64,000 nucleotides of DNA from Sphingobacterium sp. GVS05A (lineage in GTDB: Bacteria; Bacteroidota; Bacteroidia; Sphingobacteriales; Sphingobacteriaceae): assembly GCF_019969845.1 (NCBI RefSeq), contig NZ_JAHXYR010000007.1:62001-126000 (forward strand), in the 5' to 3' direction. The notes beneath the pieces were generated by a model. The model saw nothing but the letters and a program-made list of their open reading frames with translations. It made no database searches and was not told where the DNA came from. Positions 18,591 to 28,200 of this stretch are shown here, piece by piece. Position 1 is the first letter of the stretch. The number at the start of each line of letters is the position of its first letter. The position numbers were made by a program, and so were the translations under genes.

Positions 18591-18624
18591 AAGTTAGGCA
18601 TTCGACCCTAAAAAATCCTAACTT
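18591..18624 (+). promoter_or_regulatory. 8-bp inverted repeat upstream of the aminopeptidase gene
   Basis: AAGTTAGG (18591-18598) and CCTAACTT (18617-18624), a perfect match with an 18-bp spacer, ending 21 bp before the start codon. It could be a dimeric operator or a 5'-leader hairpin. No T run follows, so it is not a terminator. Confidence 0.4.
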
Positions 18625-18645
18625 GCATAAAATTGTATAGACGAC

Positions 18646-20421
18646 ATGAAGCATATCGAAAAATTAGCTGCTATTCGTGAGGCTATGAAGATTCAAGGAA
18701 TCGATGGATATATTATCCCATCATCAGATCCTCATATCAGTGAATATTTACCAGAACGTTACAAATGTATTGCTTGGGCATCAGGGTTTACAGGATCTGC
18801 AGGTACTTTGGCAATCACACAAGATTTTGCAGGTCTTTGGACAGATTCCCGTTATTTTGTCCAGGCAGTGGAGCAATTGGAAGGAACCGGTTTTGAATTG
18901 GTTAAACTGAAAGTCCAGGCAGCGGCAGAGTATGCGGATTGGTTAGGAGAGAAATTGAATGCAGGAGCGAAAGTTGCTTTTGATGGAAATCTGGCGTCAC
19001 TTTTGGTGGCTCAATCTGTCAAAGGCGTGTTGGAGCCCTTGGATATTCAGGTGGATGGCCATGTTGATTTACTAGCTGATTTATGGGCAGGTAGACCAGA
19101 ATTGCCAAAAGCACAGGCCTACTTGTTGCCTGAAAGTACAACAGGACAATCTACTGTGGCGAAGATTGATGCTGTACGGGCTGAAATGAAGAAAAATCGG
19201 GCCGATGCACATTTAATATCTTCGTTGGATGATCTTGCTTGGCTACTTAATATCCGTGGGCAGGATGTACCTTGCAACCCAGTCGTTTTGGGATTCGTAT
19301 TGATCACAACTGATACTGCAACACTCTACATTGAACCATCAAAGTTGAACGCTGAAACCGTTGCTGAATTAGCAAGTTATGGCGTTGAAATCGCTGCATA
19401 CGACAATATCTATGAGACGATCGAGGCATTGCAGGCAAAGGCTATCTTAATTGATCCAAAACGCACCTGCTTTGCGATGTTTGATAGCGTTCCTGAAAAC
19501 GTTAAAATAGTCGAAAAAATAAACCCTTCTACGACTTTAAAAGCAATTAAGAATAAAGTAGAAGTTGAAAATAACAGACATACTTTTGTAAAAGACGGTG
19601 TTGCGCTTACCAAGTTTTTTAAATGGTTGGAGGAAAACGTTACCAGCGAAGAGCTATCTGAACTTTCCATTGCAGATAAATTACGTGGATTTCGTGAGAG
19701 CCAAGAGGGATTTGTTGATGTTTCTTTCACGACAATTGCAGGCTACCTGGACCATGGTGCATTACCACATTATTCAGCAAATGAAAAATCCAATTATACA
19801 TTACGTCCAAAGGGCTTATTGTTAGTGGACTCTGGTGGTCAATACAAAACAGGAACAACAGATATTACCCGCGTTGTTTCTCTCGGTGGACTTACCCAGG
19901 AGGAAAAAGAAGATTATACCTTGGTGCTGAAAGGCACAATAGAGGGGTCGCAGGCAATTTTTCCTGTAGGCACCCGTGGGTATCAAATCGATGCTATTAC
20001 CCGCCGCCCGCTGTGGGAGACTTTGCGCAATTATGGTCATGGCACAGGTCATGGCGTTGGATTTTTCTTAAATGTACATGAAGGACCGCAGACATTTAAT
20101 GCTGCGGCGATAGATGTTGCTGTTGAACCCGGTATGATTACCTCCATTGAACCTGGTCTATATCGTGTTGGTAAGCATGGTATTCGTATCGAGAATTTGG
20201 TGTTGACTCGTAAAGCGGGTTCGTCGGAATTCGGTGATTTCTTAGATTTTGAGACATTGACAATATGTTATATTGCGACAGACTTGATTGAGAAATCCCT
20301 GTTGGAAAAAAGACATCTTGCATGGTTGAATAATTATAATCAATGGGTATTTGATCAGTTATCAACGCATCTTTCAAGTGAAGAAAAGAATTGGCTTGCC
20401 GAAAAATGTAAGGCGATCTAA
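18646..20421 (+). CDS. Xaa-Pro aminopeptidase (M24B family)
   Basis: 591 aa cytoplasmic metalloaminopeptidase removing N-terminal residues before proline. It has two creatinase N-like domains (about 1-305), then the pita-bread catalytic domain. All five metal ligands are visible: Asp in LLLVDSGGQY, Asp in GTTDITR, His in GHGTGHGVGFFLNVHEGP, Glu in ITSIEPGLY and Glu in GIRIENLVL. Length and architecture match the eukaryote-like long form (XPNPEP1 type) with a ~60-residue C-terminal extension. It is monocistronic and ends in a strong terminator. Confidence 0.93.
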   Translation: MKHIEKLAAIREAMKIQGIDGYIIPSSDPHISEYLPERYKCIAWASGFTGSAGTLAITQDFAGLWTDSRYFVQAVEQLEGTGFELVKLKVQAAAEYADWLGEKLNAGAKVAFDGNLASLLVAQSVKGVLEPLDIQVDGHVDLLADLWAGRPELPKAQAYLLPESTTGQSTVAKIDAVRAEMKKNRADAHLISSLDDLAWLLNIRGQDVPCNPVVLGFVLITTDTATLYIEPSKLNAETVAELASYGVEIAAYDNIYETIEALQAKAILIDPKRTCFAMFDSVPENVKIVEKINPSTTLKAIKNKVEVENNRHTFVKDGVALTKFFKWLEENVTSEELSELSIADKLRGFRESQEGFVDVSFTTIAGYLDHGALPHYSANEKSNYTLRPKGLLLVDSGGQYKTGTTDITRVVSLGGLTQEEKEDYTLVLKGTIEGSQAIFPVGTRGYQIDAITRRPLWETLRNYGHGTGHGVGFFLNVHEGPQTFNAAAIDVAVEPGMITSIEPGLYRVGKHGIRIENLVLTRKAGSSEFGDFLDFETLTICYIATDLIEKSLLEKRHLAWLNNYNQWVFDQLSTHLSSEEKNWLAEKCKAI

Positions 20422-20433
20422 TAATGTAAATAA

Positions 20434-20466
20434 AAATAGGAACCTGCAAGATACAGGTTCCTATTT
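20434..20466 (+). terminator. Terminator after the aminopeptidase gene
   Basis: Stem AAATAGGAACCTG (20434-20446) / CAGGTTCCTATTT (20454-20466) with a 7-nt loop and further T residues. A-rich on the other side, so it can work in both directions and may also serve the minus-strand two-component genes. Confidence 0.88.
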
Positions 20467-20590
20467 TTTGATTTAACTAAGATGAGTTACTTATATTAAC
20501 GGTTTGATAGCATATTCGGGCAAGTCAATAACATTCTGTTTTAAACGTATGGAGGCAACCAATGCTTCTTCTATTGAGCATGAAGATCTT

Positions 20591-20998
20591 TTAATAGCTC
20601 TGTCTCAAAATTTCATATAACAACTCCTTACCAAAAGGCTTCAATATAAAATCACTTATAAAAGGATAGTTTTCCAGTTGTTCCTGATCACTTTTACTCG
20701 TAGAAGAGCTGATAATAAAAATCTTGGTTTGATTAATGAAATCGCTTTTATCTTCTAAAACGTCCATTAGTTCCCACCCCGTCATAAAAGGCATATTGAT
20801 ATCAACAAATAATAGGGGTTGTCCTAAAGATGCACTGATATCATGTGTGCCTAAAAAATCCAATGCATCCAATGCATTCTTAAAAGGGTGAAATTCAATA
20901 GGGTAGTCCGAAAATCCCTGGAGCATATAGCCGAAAATAGTGCGTAATATCGCATTGTCGTCTATGAGGATGATTTTTCTTTTATTTTCCTGATTCAT
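20591..20998 (-). CDS. Single-domain response regulator (REC only)
   Basis: 135 aa, a complete receiver domain with no output domain. The acidic pocket is LIDDN (D13, D14), the phosphorylation site is D66 in LLFVDINMP, the switch residue is a Ser in FIISSST, and the conserved lysine is K120 in FILKPFG. Its ATG overlaps the stop codon of the histidine kinase gene by one base (TAATG), so the two are translationally coupled and very likely cognate. It probably acts by protein-protein contact, as CheY- or Rcp-type regulators do. Confidence 0.9.
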   Translation of the reverse strand: MNQENKRKIILIDDNAILRTIFGYMLQGFSDYPIEFHPFKNALDALDFLGTHDISASLGQPLLFVDINMPFMTGWELMDVLEDKSDFINQTKIFIISSSTSKSDQEQLENYPFISDFILKPFGKELLYEILRQSY

Positions 20999-22872
20999 TA
21001 CGTTCTTTCTAAAAATTTGACTGAAAAGACACTGCCTTCGTTCGGTTCACTTTGTACATCTATTTTACCCCCCAGTGACTCCACCTGATAGCGTGTGAGA
21101 AATAATCCGATACCCTTACTCTCAAATCCACGATGGAAAACTTTCTTAAACATGAAAAGCTGGGATTTGTATTTTGGTAGATTGATGCCCAGTCCATTGT
21201 CCTTTACAGTTAGTAATGTGCCATCTTCCACCATGGAAGTACTGATTTCAATATGTGGTGCTTTGTCAGGGGCTGTAAACCGGAGGGAATTGCTAATGAG
21301 ATTGCTCAGAATGCTTTCCAGATAGATTTTGGGGTAGTGAATATGTTTTACATTGAATTCTACTGAAATCGTTGCATTCTTCAATTGTATTTCTTCAATA
21401 TACTGTTGTTTTACTTTCAGATATACATCGTTGAAATTGCAATTTTCGAATACAAGCGATTTATTTGAACGCAATTCAAGGATCTCGCCCAAGTCGTGTA
21501 AGGTCTCGGTAAGTTGTTCACTACTAATTTTTAAAAGATCTAAAAAATCAGCCTTTACCTTTTCATCTTTCGAAATTTTGAGTTCATCGATGAGCATTGG
21601 CATATTGCTCAAGGGCCCCTTTAGGTTATGTGCCAGGATATTGGCAAACTCCTCCAGTTGCCTGACTTTGGTCTCAAGATCAATTTTAACCAAATCAGAT
21701 TCTATTTTCTGTCGCTTTAATATCTCGATATTTTTCTTCGATTCGGAAATATCCTGGACCTGAACAATCAGAAACAATGGCATATTGGCGTTATCAAAAA
21801 CTGCAGCAATGGTGACTGAGCACCATACAAAATGCCCTAGTTTATGTCGAAAACGTTTTTGTACGGTAAAGCTATCAATTTCACCCTGAATAAGCTTTTT
21901 ACGAAGCTCAATATCGCGTTCGATGTCATCTGGGTGTGTTTTTTGGGTGAATTTCATTTTCGACATTTCTTCCTGGGTATAACCCACGATTTTTGTCAAT
22001 GTATTGTTCGACTCAATACAAGAGCCGTCGAGGTTTGTCAATGCCATACCCAAACCCGAGAAATGGAATGCCTGATTGAATTTATGCTCGTTAAATCTTA
22101 TTTTTTCTGTTGATTCTACCTGTTTAGTTATATCTGAAATGACCAATGCGACCCGGTTTTGTGTTCGGTGAATAGGCTTTATCTGTAAACTATACCACCT
22201 GTCTTTATGCTGTTCGGAAGGAGACTGAAACTCCATTTTAAACTCACGATCAAGCTTTAATGAGTTTTGGATCAGTTGAATTGTTGGTACGGCTAAGTCT
22301 GCCGGGAAAAGTTCGATCAGACTTTTATTCAGAAATTCCTCTGGCGGATAGAATAGCAGATTCGGATCGTTTGTCCAATAGTTTTTAAATACCCCCATAT
22401 CGGAGACTTCAAAAACAAGATCATTGAGCGAGGCAACCAGTAATTGAAGCTGATGTTGTTTATCTTTTAATGCCTGATTCTGATTGACAAGCTTGGAGAC
22501 ATCGATGAAAGATAGCAGCAGGCGGCTCTTATTTTCTTCGGTGAATGGAGTAATATGAAATACAAACCACCTAAAAGAGTCTTCTATTGCGATTCCCAGG
22601 ATTGTTTCCTGATGGACTTGATTGTTGTTAAGAGCGATTTGGAAGGGGGAGCTTTCTGCGCTGAGAGCGGATGCGTCCTCGGATGAATAGAATGTGATTA
22701 ATTCATGTAGCTTTTTGCCCTTGGATTCATTATCGTCTAAGGCTAAAAGTTCACATGCGCGTGAGTTAAGATGTAAAATGGTTCCATCTTCCGAAGTTGT
22801 AATCAATCCTTCTAACCCCGAACGTTGCGTTTGAGCGGAAGGTGTAGATAAAGAGTTCCGTTGCAGATGCAT
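20998..22872 (-). CDS. PAS-domain sensor histidine kinase (soluble)
   Basis: 624 aa with no transmembrane segment or signal peptide. Three PAS domains lie at about residues 15-128, 140-250 and 260-378; the third contains NNTLTKIVGYTQEEM and ends in a PAC-like IVQVQDISE. A coiled linker follows, then a dimerisation/phospho-acceptor helix with H415 in FANILAHNLKGPLSNM, a form shared with phytochrome-like kinases. The ATPase domain (about 510-622) has ILSNLISNSLRFT (N box), VKDNGLGINL (G1) and SKGIGLFLTR (G2). It should sense an intracellular signal and phosphorylate the coupled receiver protein. The ligand is unknown. Confidence 0.9.
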   Translation of the reverse strand: MHLQRNSLSTPSAQTQRSGLEGLITTSEDGTILHLNSRACELLALDDNESKGKKLHELITFYSSEDASALSAESSPFQIALNNNQVHQETILGIAIEDSFRWFVFHITPFTEENKSRLLLSFIDVSKLVNQNQALKDKQHQLQLLVASLNDLVFEVSDMGVFKNYWTNDPNLLFYPPEEFLNKSLIELFPADLAVPTIQLIQNSLKLDREFKMEFQSPSEQHKDRWYSLQIKPIHRTQNRVALVISDITKQVESTEKIRFNEHKFNQAFHFSGLGMALTNLDGSCIESNNTLTKIVGYTQEEMSKMKFTQKTHPDDIERDIELRKKLIQGEIDSFTVQKRFRHKLGHFVWCSVTIAAVFDNANMPLFLIVQVQDISESKKNIEILKRQKIESDLVKIDLETKVRQLEEFANILAHNLKGPLSNMPMLIDELKISKDEKVKADFLDLLKISSEQLTETLHDLGEILELRSNKSLVFENCNFNDVYLKVKQQYIEEIQLKNATISVEFNVKHIHYPKIYLESILSNLISNSLRFTAPDKAPHIEISTSMVEDGTLLTVKDNGLGINLPKYKSQLFMFKKVFHRGFESKGIGLFLTRYQVESLGGKIDVQSEPNEGSVFSVKFLERT

Positions 22873-23235
22873 TATCCGACAATGTTTAGGATTAATTTAC
22901 TCATTTATACGATATGAGACTAGTCTGGTCTCGATTTACAAAATTGGTAACTTTTAACACAAAATAATAAAAAAATATTAAAATAGGTAATATTTATATA
23001 ACGAGTTGCTAGGTAGGTTATTATGTGTAACAGGGAAAAGAATAAAAGGTTTTGGAGGGTTTTAGATAAGTCCTTTGTACGATTAATCAAATCAAAAATG
23101 ATTTGAAAATATTGATTTAAATTGTTGAGGGAGGTTTTTTTGAAAAGAATATGAAACAGTTTTCAATTATTAAAGAGGACTTATGAAGACAAAGCATCAT
23201 AAGTCCTTTTTTAGATAGTTATTGTTCTAGACAGC
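22873..23235. other. Intergenic region with a palindrome, a possible micro-ORF and a + strand terminator
   Basis: AT-rich. The perfect palindrome AGACTAGTCT (22917-22926), inside GAGAC...GTCTC, lies about 45 bp upstream of the kinase start. A 27-codon ORF at 23023-23106 on + is preceded by AGGTAGG at 23011-23017. A terminator-like hairpin is at 23176-23207. No tRNA is seen. Confidence 0.4.
23176..23207. terminator. Terminator hairpin downstream of the fucosidase gene
   Basis: Perfect 11-bp stem AGGACTTATGA (23176-23186) / TCATAAGTCCT (23197-23207) with a 10-nt loop. The T tract (TTTTT) is on the + side; the minus side reads CTTTAAT, so it is the better terminator for + strand transcription but may end the minus-strand fucosidase message as well. 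Confidence 0.75.
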
Positions 23236-25029
23236 TCAATTTTTTGTTTTTTCCAGCCATAACCAATTAAACCAGAGAGGAAGCTGTTGTTGACTTTTGT
23301 ACGTTAGAATATATTTTCCCGGTTTATCAAATTTTAATGCTCCGACAGGTTTTTCTACAAATTCTTCGGTGTAGTTGTTTTCATTTGGTTCGACAACCAT
23401 TTTGTTAGTCGGTTCAAAACTTCCGGTCAGTTGTTGGCTAGTGACACTAATTTCGAAGAGAATATTTTCTTTATTGGGATTGTGAGCAGAGAAATCTATC
23501 GCATATGTTCCTGCCTCTGTAACCGTTACTTCCCAGTCGATCTTCGTATTTCCTGTGAGGACAGCATGGGTCGGATTTTTGCCATTATAACGTACGATTT
23601 TCAGGTCATTGTTGAGGCTATTGGTTGATTTTAGGGAAAAACCACCAAAAGTGGATTCAGGGACGGTATTTTTGTCCAATTCCAGGAGACCATCGAAGGT
23701 CAATTTTACTTCCGAAACATAATGATCCGGTTGATCCACAGGTAGGTTAATATGGATTGAGCTTAGTTTCTGCTCATAGTTCAGGGGAATCAAACTGGTA
23801 CCTTTCATCATTGCTATATTGGACGGTTTGGATTTGGTACCTGTAATACGAAGTTTGTGATCCAAAGGCCAGTTAAATACATGCGCATAGACAACTGTTT
23901 TATTTTGTTCGGTTTTTGTAGTCAAGTAACCCCAGTCAAAATGGTTGTTTTTTAAAGAAAGGCCAGTGGCACCATAGATGCTTTTGCCATAAGTATTTAA
24001 CCAGGAGCCTACATCATGTAAGCGGCTTACACTTTCGTAGGGAACGGTTCCATCGGCCCTAGGACCAATATTTAGGGTGAATCCGCCATTGAGACTTACA
24101 TTTGAAATCAATGATTGGAAGATCTGGCTTGTTGATTTCCACTCGTTTTCCTGACCGTTATATCCCCAAGAGTGGGCAATGGTACCCGGTGTCTCCCAAG
24201 GGTGGGCAATATAGTTGCTGCCAAATTGATTGTCACCAAGGGTTTCGAAATCTACATTTTCGGCATCTGTAGGAAGGCCTAGACGTGAATTGATCAGACA
24301 GTTCGGTTGCAGCTCGCGGATTAATTTTACGACCTGAAGTAACTGTTCTTTTTTGATGATAGATTTTTGATAAGGGATCCACATATCGAACCATATCAGC
24401 GAAATATCGCCGTAGTTACTCATAAGTTCACGAAGCTGTGGTATTACCTTCTCTTGCCAATACTGATTGTATTGGGCATCGGTTACGTGTCCGGACAATT
24501 CTTGCTGATGATTCCAGCCATAAGGATGTTCCCAATCGATCCAGTGTGAGTAATAGAAACCGAGTTTCATGCCATGTTTTTTACAGGCAGCTGCGATTTC
24601 TTTTATCACATCGCGGTTTGAGCTACTGAGTTTAGGCAAACTATAGGTTCCGACTTTGGTATCCCATAGTGCCACACCATCATGATGTTTGGTCGTGATG
24701 ATCATATATTTCATTCCGGCCTCCTTTGCGAGGAGTACCCATTGTTCTGGATCTATCTTGTTCCAGTCAAAGCGTTTGGCCAAGCTGCCATATTCTTCTT
24801 TCGATACACGGTTGCGGTAGCGTAACCATTCCGCGTAATTATTCATATACCTTAGAGGTTCACCTTTCCACATACCTTCAGCAGCGCTATATAAGCCCCA
24901 GTGGATAAACATGCCAAAACGGGCATCTTTAAACCAATCAGCCTTTCCATTGTCCTGAGCAAAAAGTCGTATGGAAGCGCTGATCAGTAACAAACATAAG
25001 ATCGCGGTTCTTTTGAGTTGTGGTATCAT
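23236..25029 (-). CDS. Alpha-L-fucosidase (GH29), secreted
   Basis: 597 aa with a signal peptide (MIPQLKRTAILCLLLISASIRLFAQ). The GH29 barrel is clear: WFKDARFGMFIHWGLYSAAEG at the start, YMIITTKHHDGVALWDT, FYYSHWIDWEHP, and the nucleophile D215 in LIWFDMWIP. ENVDFETLGDNQ and NVSLNGGFTLNIGPRADGTVP complete the fold, and a C-terminal beta-sandwich extends to the end. It releases terminal alpha-L-fucose from glycans. I start at the ATG at 25029 because it opens a proper signal peptide; 15 upstream codons would be non-hydrophobic. It is divergent from SusC1, so the SusCD system may or may not import its products. Confidence 0.93.
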   Translation of the reverse strand: MIPQLKRTAILCLLLISASIRLFAQDNGKADWFKDARFGMFIHWGLYSAAEGMWKGEPLRYMNNYAEWLRYRNRVSKEEYGSLAKRFDWNKIDPEQWVLLAKEAGMKYMIITTKHHDGVALWDTKVGTYSLPKLSSSNRDVIKEIAAACKKHGMKLGFYYSHWIDWEHPYGWNHQQELSGHVTDAQYNQYWQEKVIPQLRELMSNYGDISLIWFDMWIPYQKSIIKKEQLLQVVKLIRELQPNCLINSRLGLPTDAENVDFETLGDNQFGSNYIAHPWETPGTIAHSWGYNGQENEWKSTSQIFQSLISNVSLNGGFTLNIGPRADGTVPYESVSRLHDVGSWLNTYGKSIYGATGLSLKNNHFDWGYLTTKTEQNKTVVYAHVFNWPLDHKLRITGTKSKPSNIAMMKGTSLIPLNYEQKLSSIHINLPVDQPDHYVSEVKLTFDGLLELDKNTVPESTFGGFSLKSTNSLNNDLKIVRYNGKNPTHAVLTGNTKIDWEVTVTEAGTYAIDFSAHNPNKENILFEISVTSQQLTGSFEPTNKMVVEPNENNYTEEFVEKPVGALKFDKPGKYILTYKSQQQLPLWFNWLWLEKTKN

Positions 25030-25176
25030 AAAGGTTGTTGTTGTTTGGATTACAAGATAAGTAAAAAAAAACACTTGCTAAATCGAATTTTTATTATGTA
25101 CATACATTTGCAGACATAAAAAAAATTTATATTTTTATGAAAACCAAAAAAAATATACCGATTAAATAAACTGAAG

Positions 25177-25223
25177 ACGGGTTCACATTTTGTTAACACG
25201 ATATTAAAATTGTGATAACCCGT
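25177..25223. promoter_or_regulatory. Long imperfect palindrome in the fucosidase/SusC1 divergent region
   Basis: Arms ACGGGTT + CACA + TTTT (25177-25191) and AAAATTGTG + AT + AACCCGT (25206-25223) are complementary except for one inserted base and an unpaired AT. The right arm overlaps the -33 element of the proposed SusC1 promoter, so it is a good operator candidate for the divergent pair. Confidence 0.5.
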
Positions 25224-25237
25224 AATTTCTACTTTCG
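25210..25237 (+). promoter_or_regulatory. Bacteroidetes-type promoter for SusC1
   Basis: TTG at 25210-25212 (-33 element, consensus TTTG), a 17-bp spacer and TACTTTCG at 25230-25237 (seven of eight match to TAnnTTTG), 18 bp before the start codon. Confidence 0.55.
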
Positions 25238-25255
25238 CCACACATTATCAATCAT

Positions 25256-28200
25256 ATGAATAAATTTCTAATTCTACCACTCGCGCTTGGGATTGTCTAT
25301 CAGGGACAAGCATCCCCCGCAAAAAAGCCTTTTTCTTCCATCATCGGAAGCAGCGTCTTTCAAGACCAAATTAAAGGAACAGTTGTCGCGAATAATGGCG
25401 TGCCTGTTGCAGGAGTAACAGTTAAAAACGTTCAATCAGGAAAAACAACAGTAACTGATGCGAGAGGGCAATTTCAATTGTCCGCCAAGCAAGGCGAAAC
25501 CTTTCGCTTTAGTTTTGTAGGGTACAAGTCATTGGATCAACAGGTGACAGGTAATAGCCTGTCAGTTACCTTGGCCGAAGATTCCAGTCAATTGGAGGAG
25601 GTAGTGGTGGTTGGCTATGGTACGCAACGGAAGAGCACGGTCTCTGGTGCTGTTGCTACAACAGATTTGAAAGGAACAAACAGCCGTTCAATGGCAGGAA
25701 TAGGAGAAGTGCTTCAAGGGAAGACGCCCGGTGTTACGGTAACTGCCGAGGGTGGTGATCCCACGTCTAAACCGAGTATCAATATCCGTGGTATGGGGGG
25801 GATCAATGGTGAGCAGCCATTATACGTTGTCGATGGTGTACTCCAGGCAAGGGCTCCGGAGCTCAATCCGAATGATATTCAAGATATTAGTGTGCTGAAA
25901 GATGCCGCAGCCGCAGTCTATGGTGCGCGTGCTTCGGGTGGTGTTATCTTGATCACAACAAAAGGTGGCAAGAGTGGTGATTTGAAAATTGATTTTGAAG
26001 CGAAATATGGTGTACAAAAAGCGCACAACTTGATCAAAGCGCTGAATGCAGCAGATCGTGCCATGATCTCCAATCAGGCGGCAGATAATGCCGGCGTGGC
26101 ACGTGACCCGGCTTTTGATGCAAGTAAATATCCGGATGGACAGATCACCCGTACCGATTGGATAGACGAAATTTTCCGAACGGCGCGCGTACAGGATTAT
26201 AATCTATCAGCAAGTGCAGGTAATGAGAAGTCTTCTTTCTACACCGGCTTCAACTACCGAAATGCCGAAGGTATATTGATCAATACGTATTCTAAACGAT
26301 ACAATTTCCGTGTAAATTCACAGACACAGGTGACCCCTTGGTTGAAATTGGGTGAAAATATTTCCTACTCCTTTACCAATGGGCAGGGGGCCAATACAAG
26401 TTCCGGCTATACGGGGGCTGTATTATCCGCCATTCACTACCCAAGAAATGTATCTGTATATGATGCCGCAGGTAAGTTTTCAGGACTACCGTCGGACCAT
26501 GGTCCGGGTACCTATGGTGATGTCATCAATCCGGTCGCTTATCTAAGCCGGTTGGATGTTAACAATCCCGTACATAACTTATTGATCAATCCCTATATTG
26601 AGCTTAAATTGCTTCCGGGCTTGAAATTTAAATCAAATTTTGCTTATACAAAGCAATTCACCGATTTTAAGGAGTTTACGGCACGTATTCCGGAAATTGG
26701 AAAACCCAATATGTCCAATTCCCTCGCCGTTAATACCAATCGTCTGACAGATATCTTGGCTGAGCAGACATTGACCTACGAAAAGAATTTTGGTCTGCAC
26801 CGTTTCGACGCCCTAGCAGGATATATGTATCAAAAAACTACAAATAGCTATCATAATGTTATCGGCGAGAACTTTGATGACGAGGCTAAAAACTACCGTT
26901 ACTTGGTCAATGCTGGACGCATTCAGCCAGTCGTTGATGGGAAGCTTGAGCAGGCATTGATATCGTACCTTTTGCGTGCAAACTACAACTACGACAACCG
27001 TTATATGTTGACCTTGATCGGTCGTCGGGATGGTACCTCATTAGTGGCAAAAGACAATCGTTTCCAGAACTATGGTTCTGTATCCGGGGCCTGGGCAATC
27101 CATCGTGAGGCATTTCTTTCGGATTCCGAAGTAATCAATACGTTGAAATTAAGAGGAAGTTATGGCATTTTAGGTAATTTAGGAACGTTGAGTTCTACGG
27201 CTGTAAGTCCATTATTACAGCGTGTGGACAATTGGGTTGGTAAAACACCAGCGTTGTTGCCTGGATACATTGAAAGAATCATGGGCAATCCTATATTGAC
27301 TTGGGCGCAATCGAACCAGACAAATATTGGATTAGATATTGGTGTATTAAATAACCGTTTGACCCTGAATGCGGATTATTTCGTTAAGCGGACAGATCGG
27401 ATGTTGATGGATATCGCACTAGCCGGGACAACTGGTTTACAGACCAAAACTGTCAATGGTGGACGCGTTACGGACAAAGGAATTGAACTTGCTGTGACCT
27501 ATAGCAGCAAATCAGACGCAGCGTTCCAATATGATTTAAGCGCTTCAGTCAATAAGATCTCCAATAATGTAGACTATTTAATTGACGAATTTCCAAAAAT
27601 AACCTCGCAGGTTGACTATCGTGGTATCCTGAAACCTTTATTGACCGAACCGGGGCAGCCACTGTATTCGTACTATGGCTTGGAAACTGCGGGTCTATTT
27701 AGGTCTAATCAGGAGGCCGAGCAGTATAAAGGCAGTACTGGAACCAAAATACAACCTAACGCCCAAGCTGGGGATATGAAATTTGTGGATCAAAATGGAG
27801 ATGGCGTAATTGATGATAAAGACCGTGTATTCTTGGGAAGTGCTTACCCGAATTTTAACTATGGATTGACGTTTAATGGTAGCTATAAGAATTTTGATGT
27901 CAATATCTTTTTCCAGGGGGTGCAAGGGAATAAATTGTTCAATACCTTGAAATATACAGGTTTAAATGCAGCATCAGGACAACCTTACAATATGTTTGAA
28001 GAAATTAAGAATGCATATTCAGAGAGCAATCCAAACTCCAATATACCGCGTGTATCGGTGAAAGATCCGAATGGTAACTTCTCCAATGTATCGGATTTTT
28101 ATGTGGAAAATGGATCGTATCTCCGTTTAAAGAATTTTGCGGTGGGGTATACGCTACCACAAGAACTAACACAAAGATATAAAGTGCAGAAATTACGGTT

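Noticed and set aside
25050-25241. 63-codon minus-strand ORF in the fucosidase-SusC1 gap
   Set aside because: It runs through the promoter and palindrome, is full of A/T-run codons, and reads as noise.
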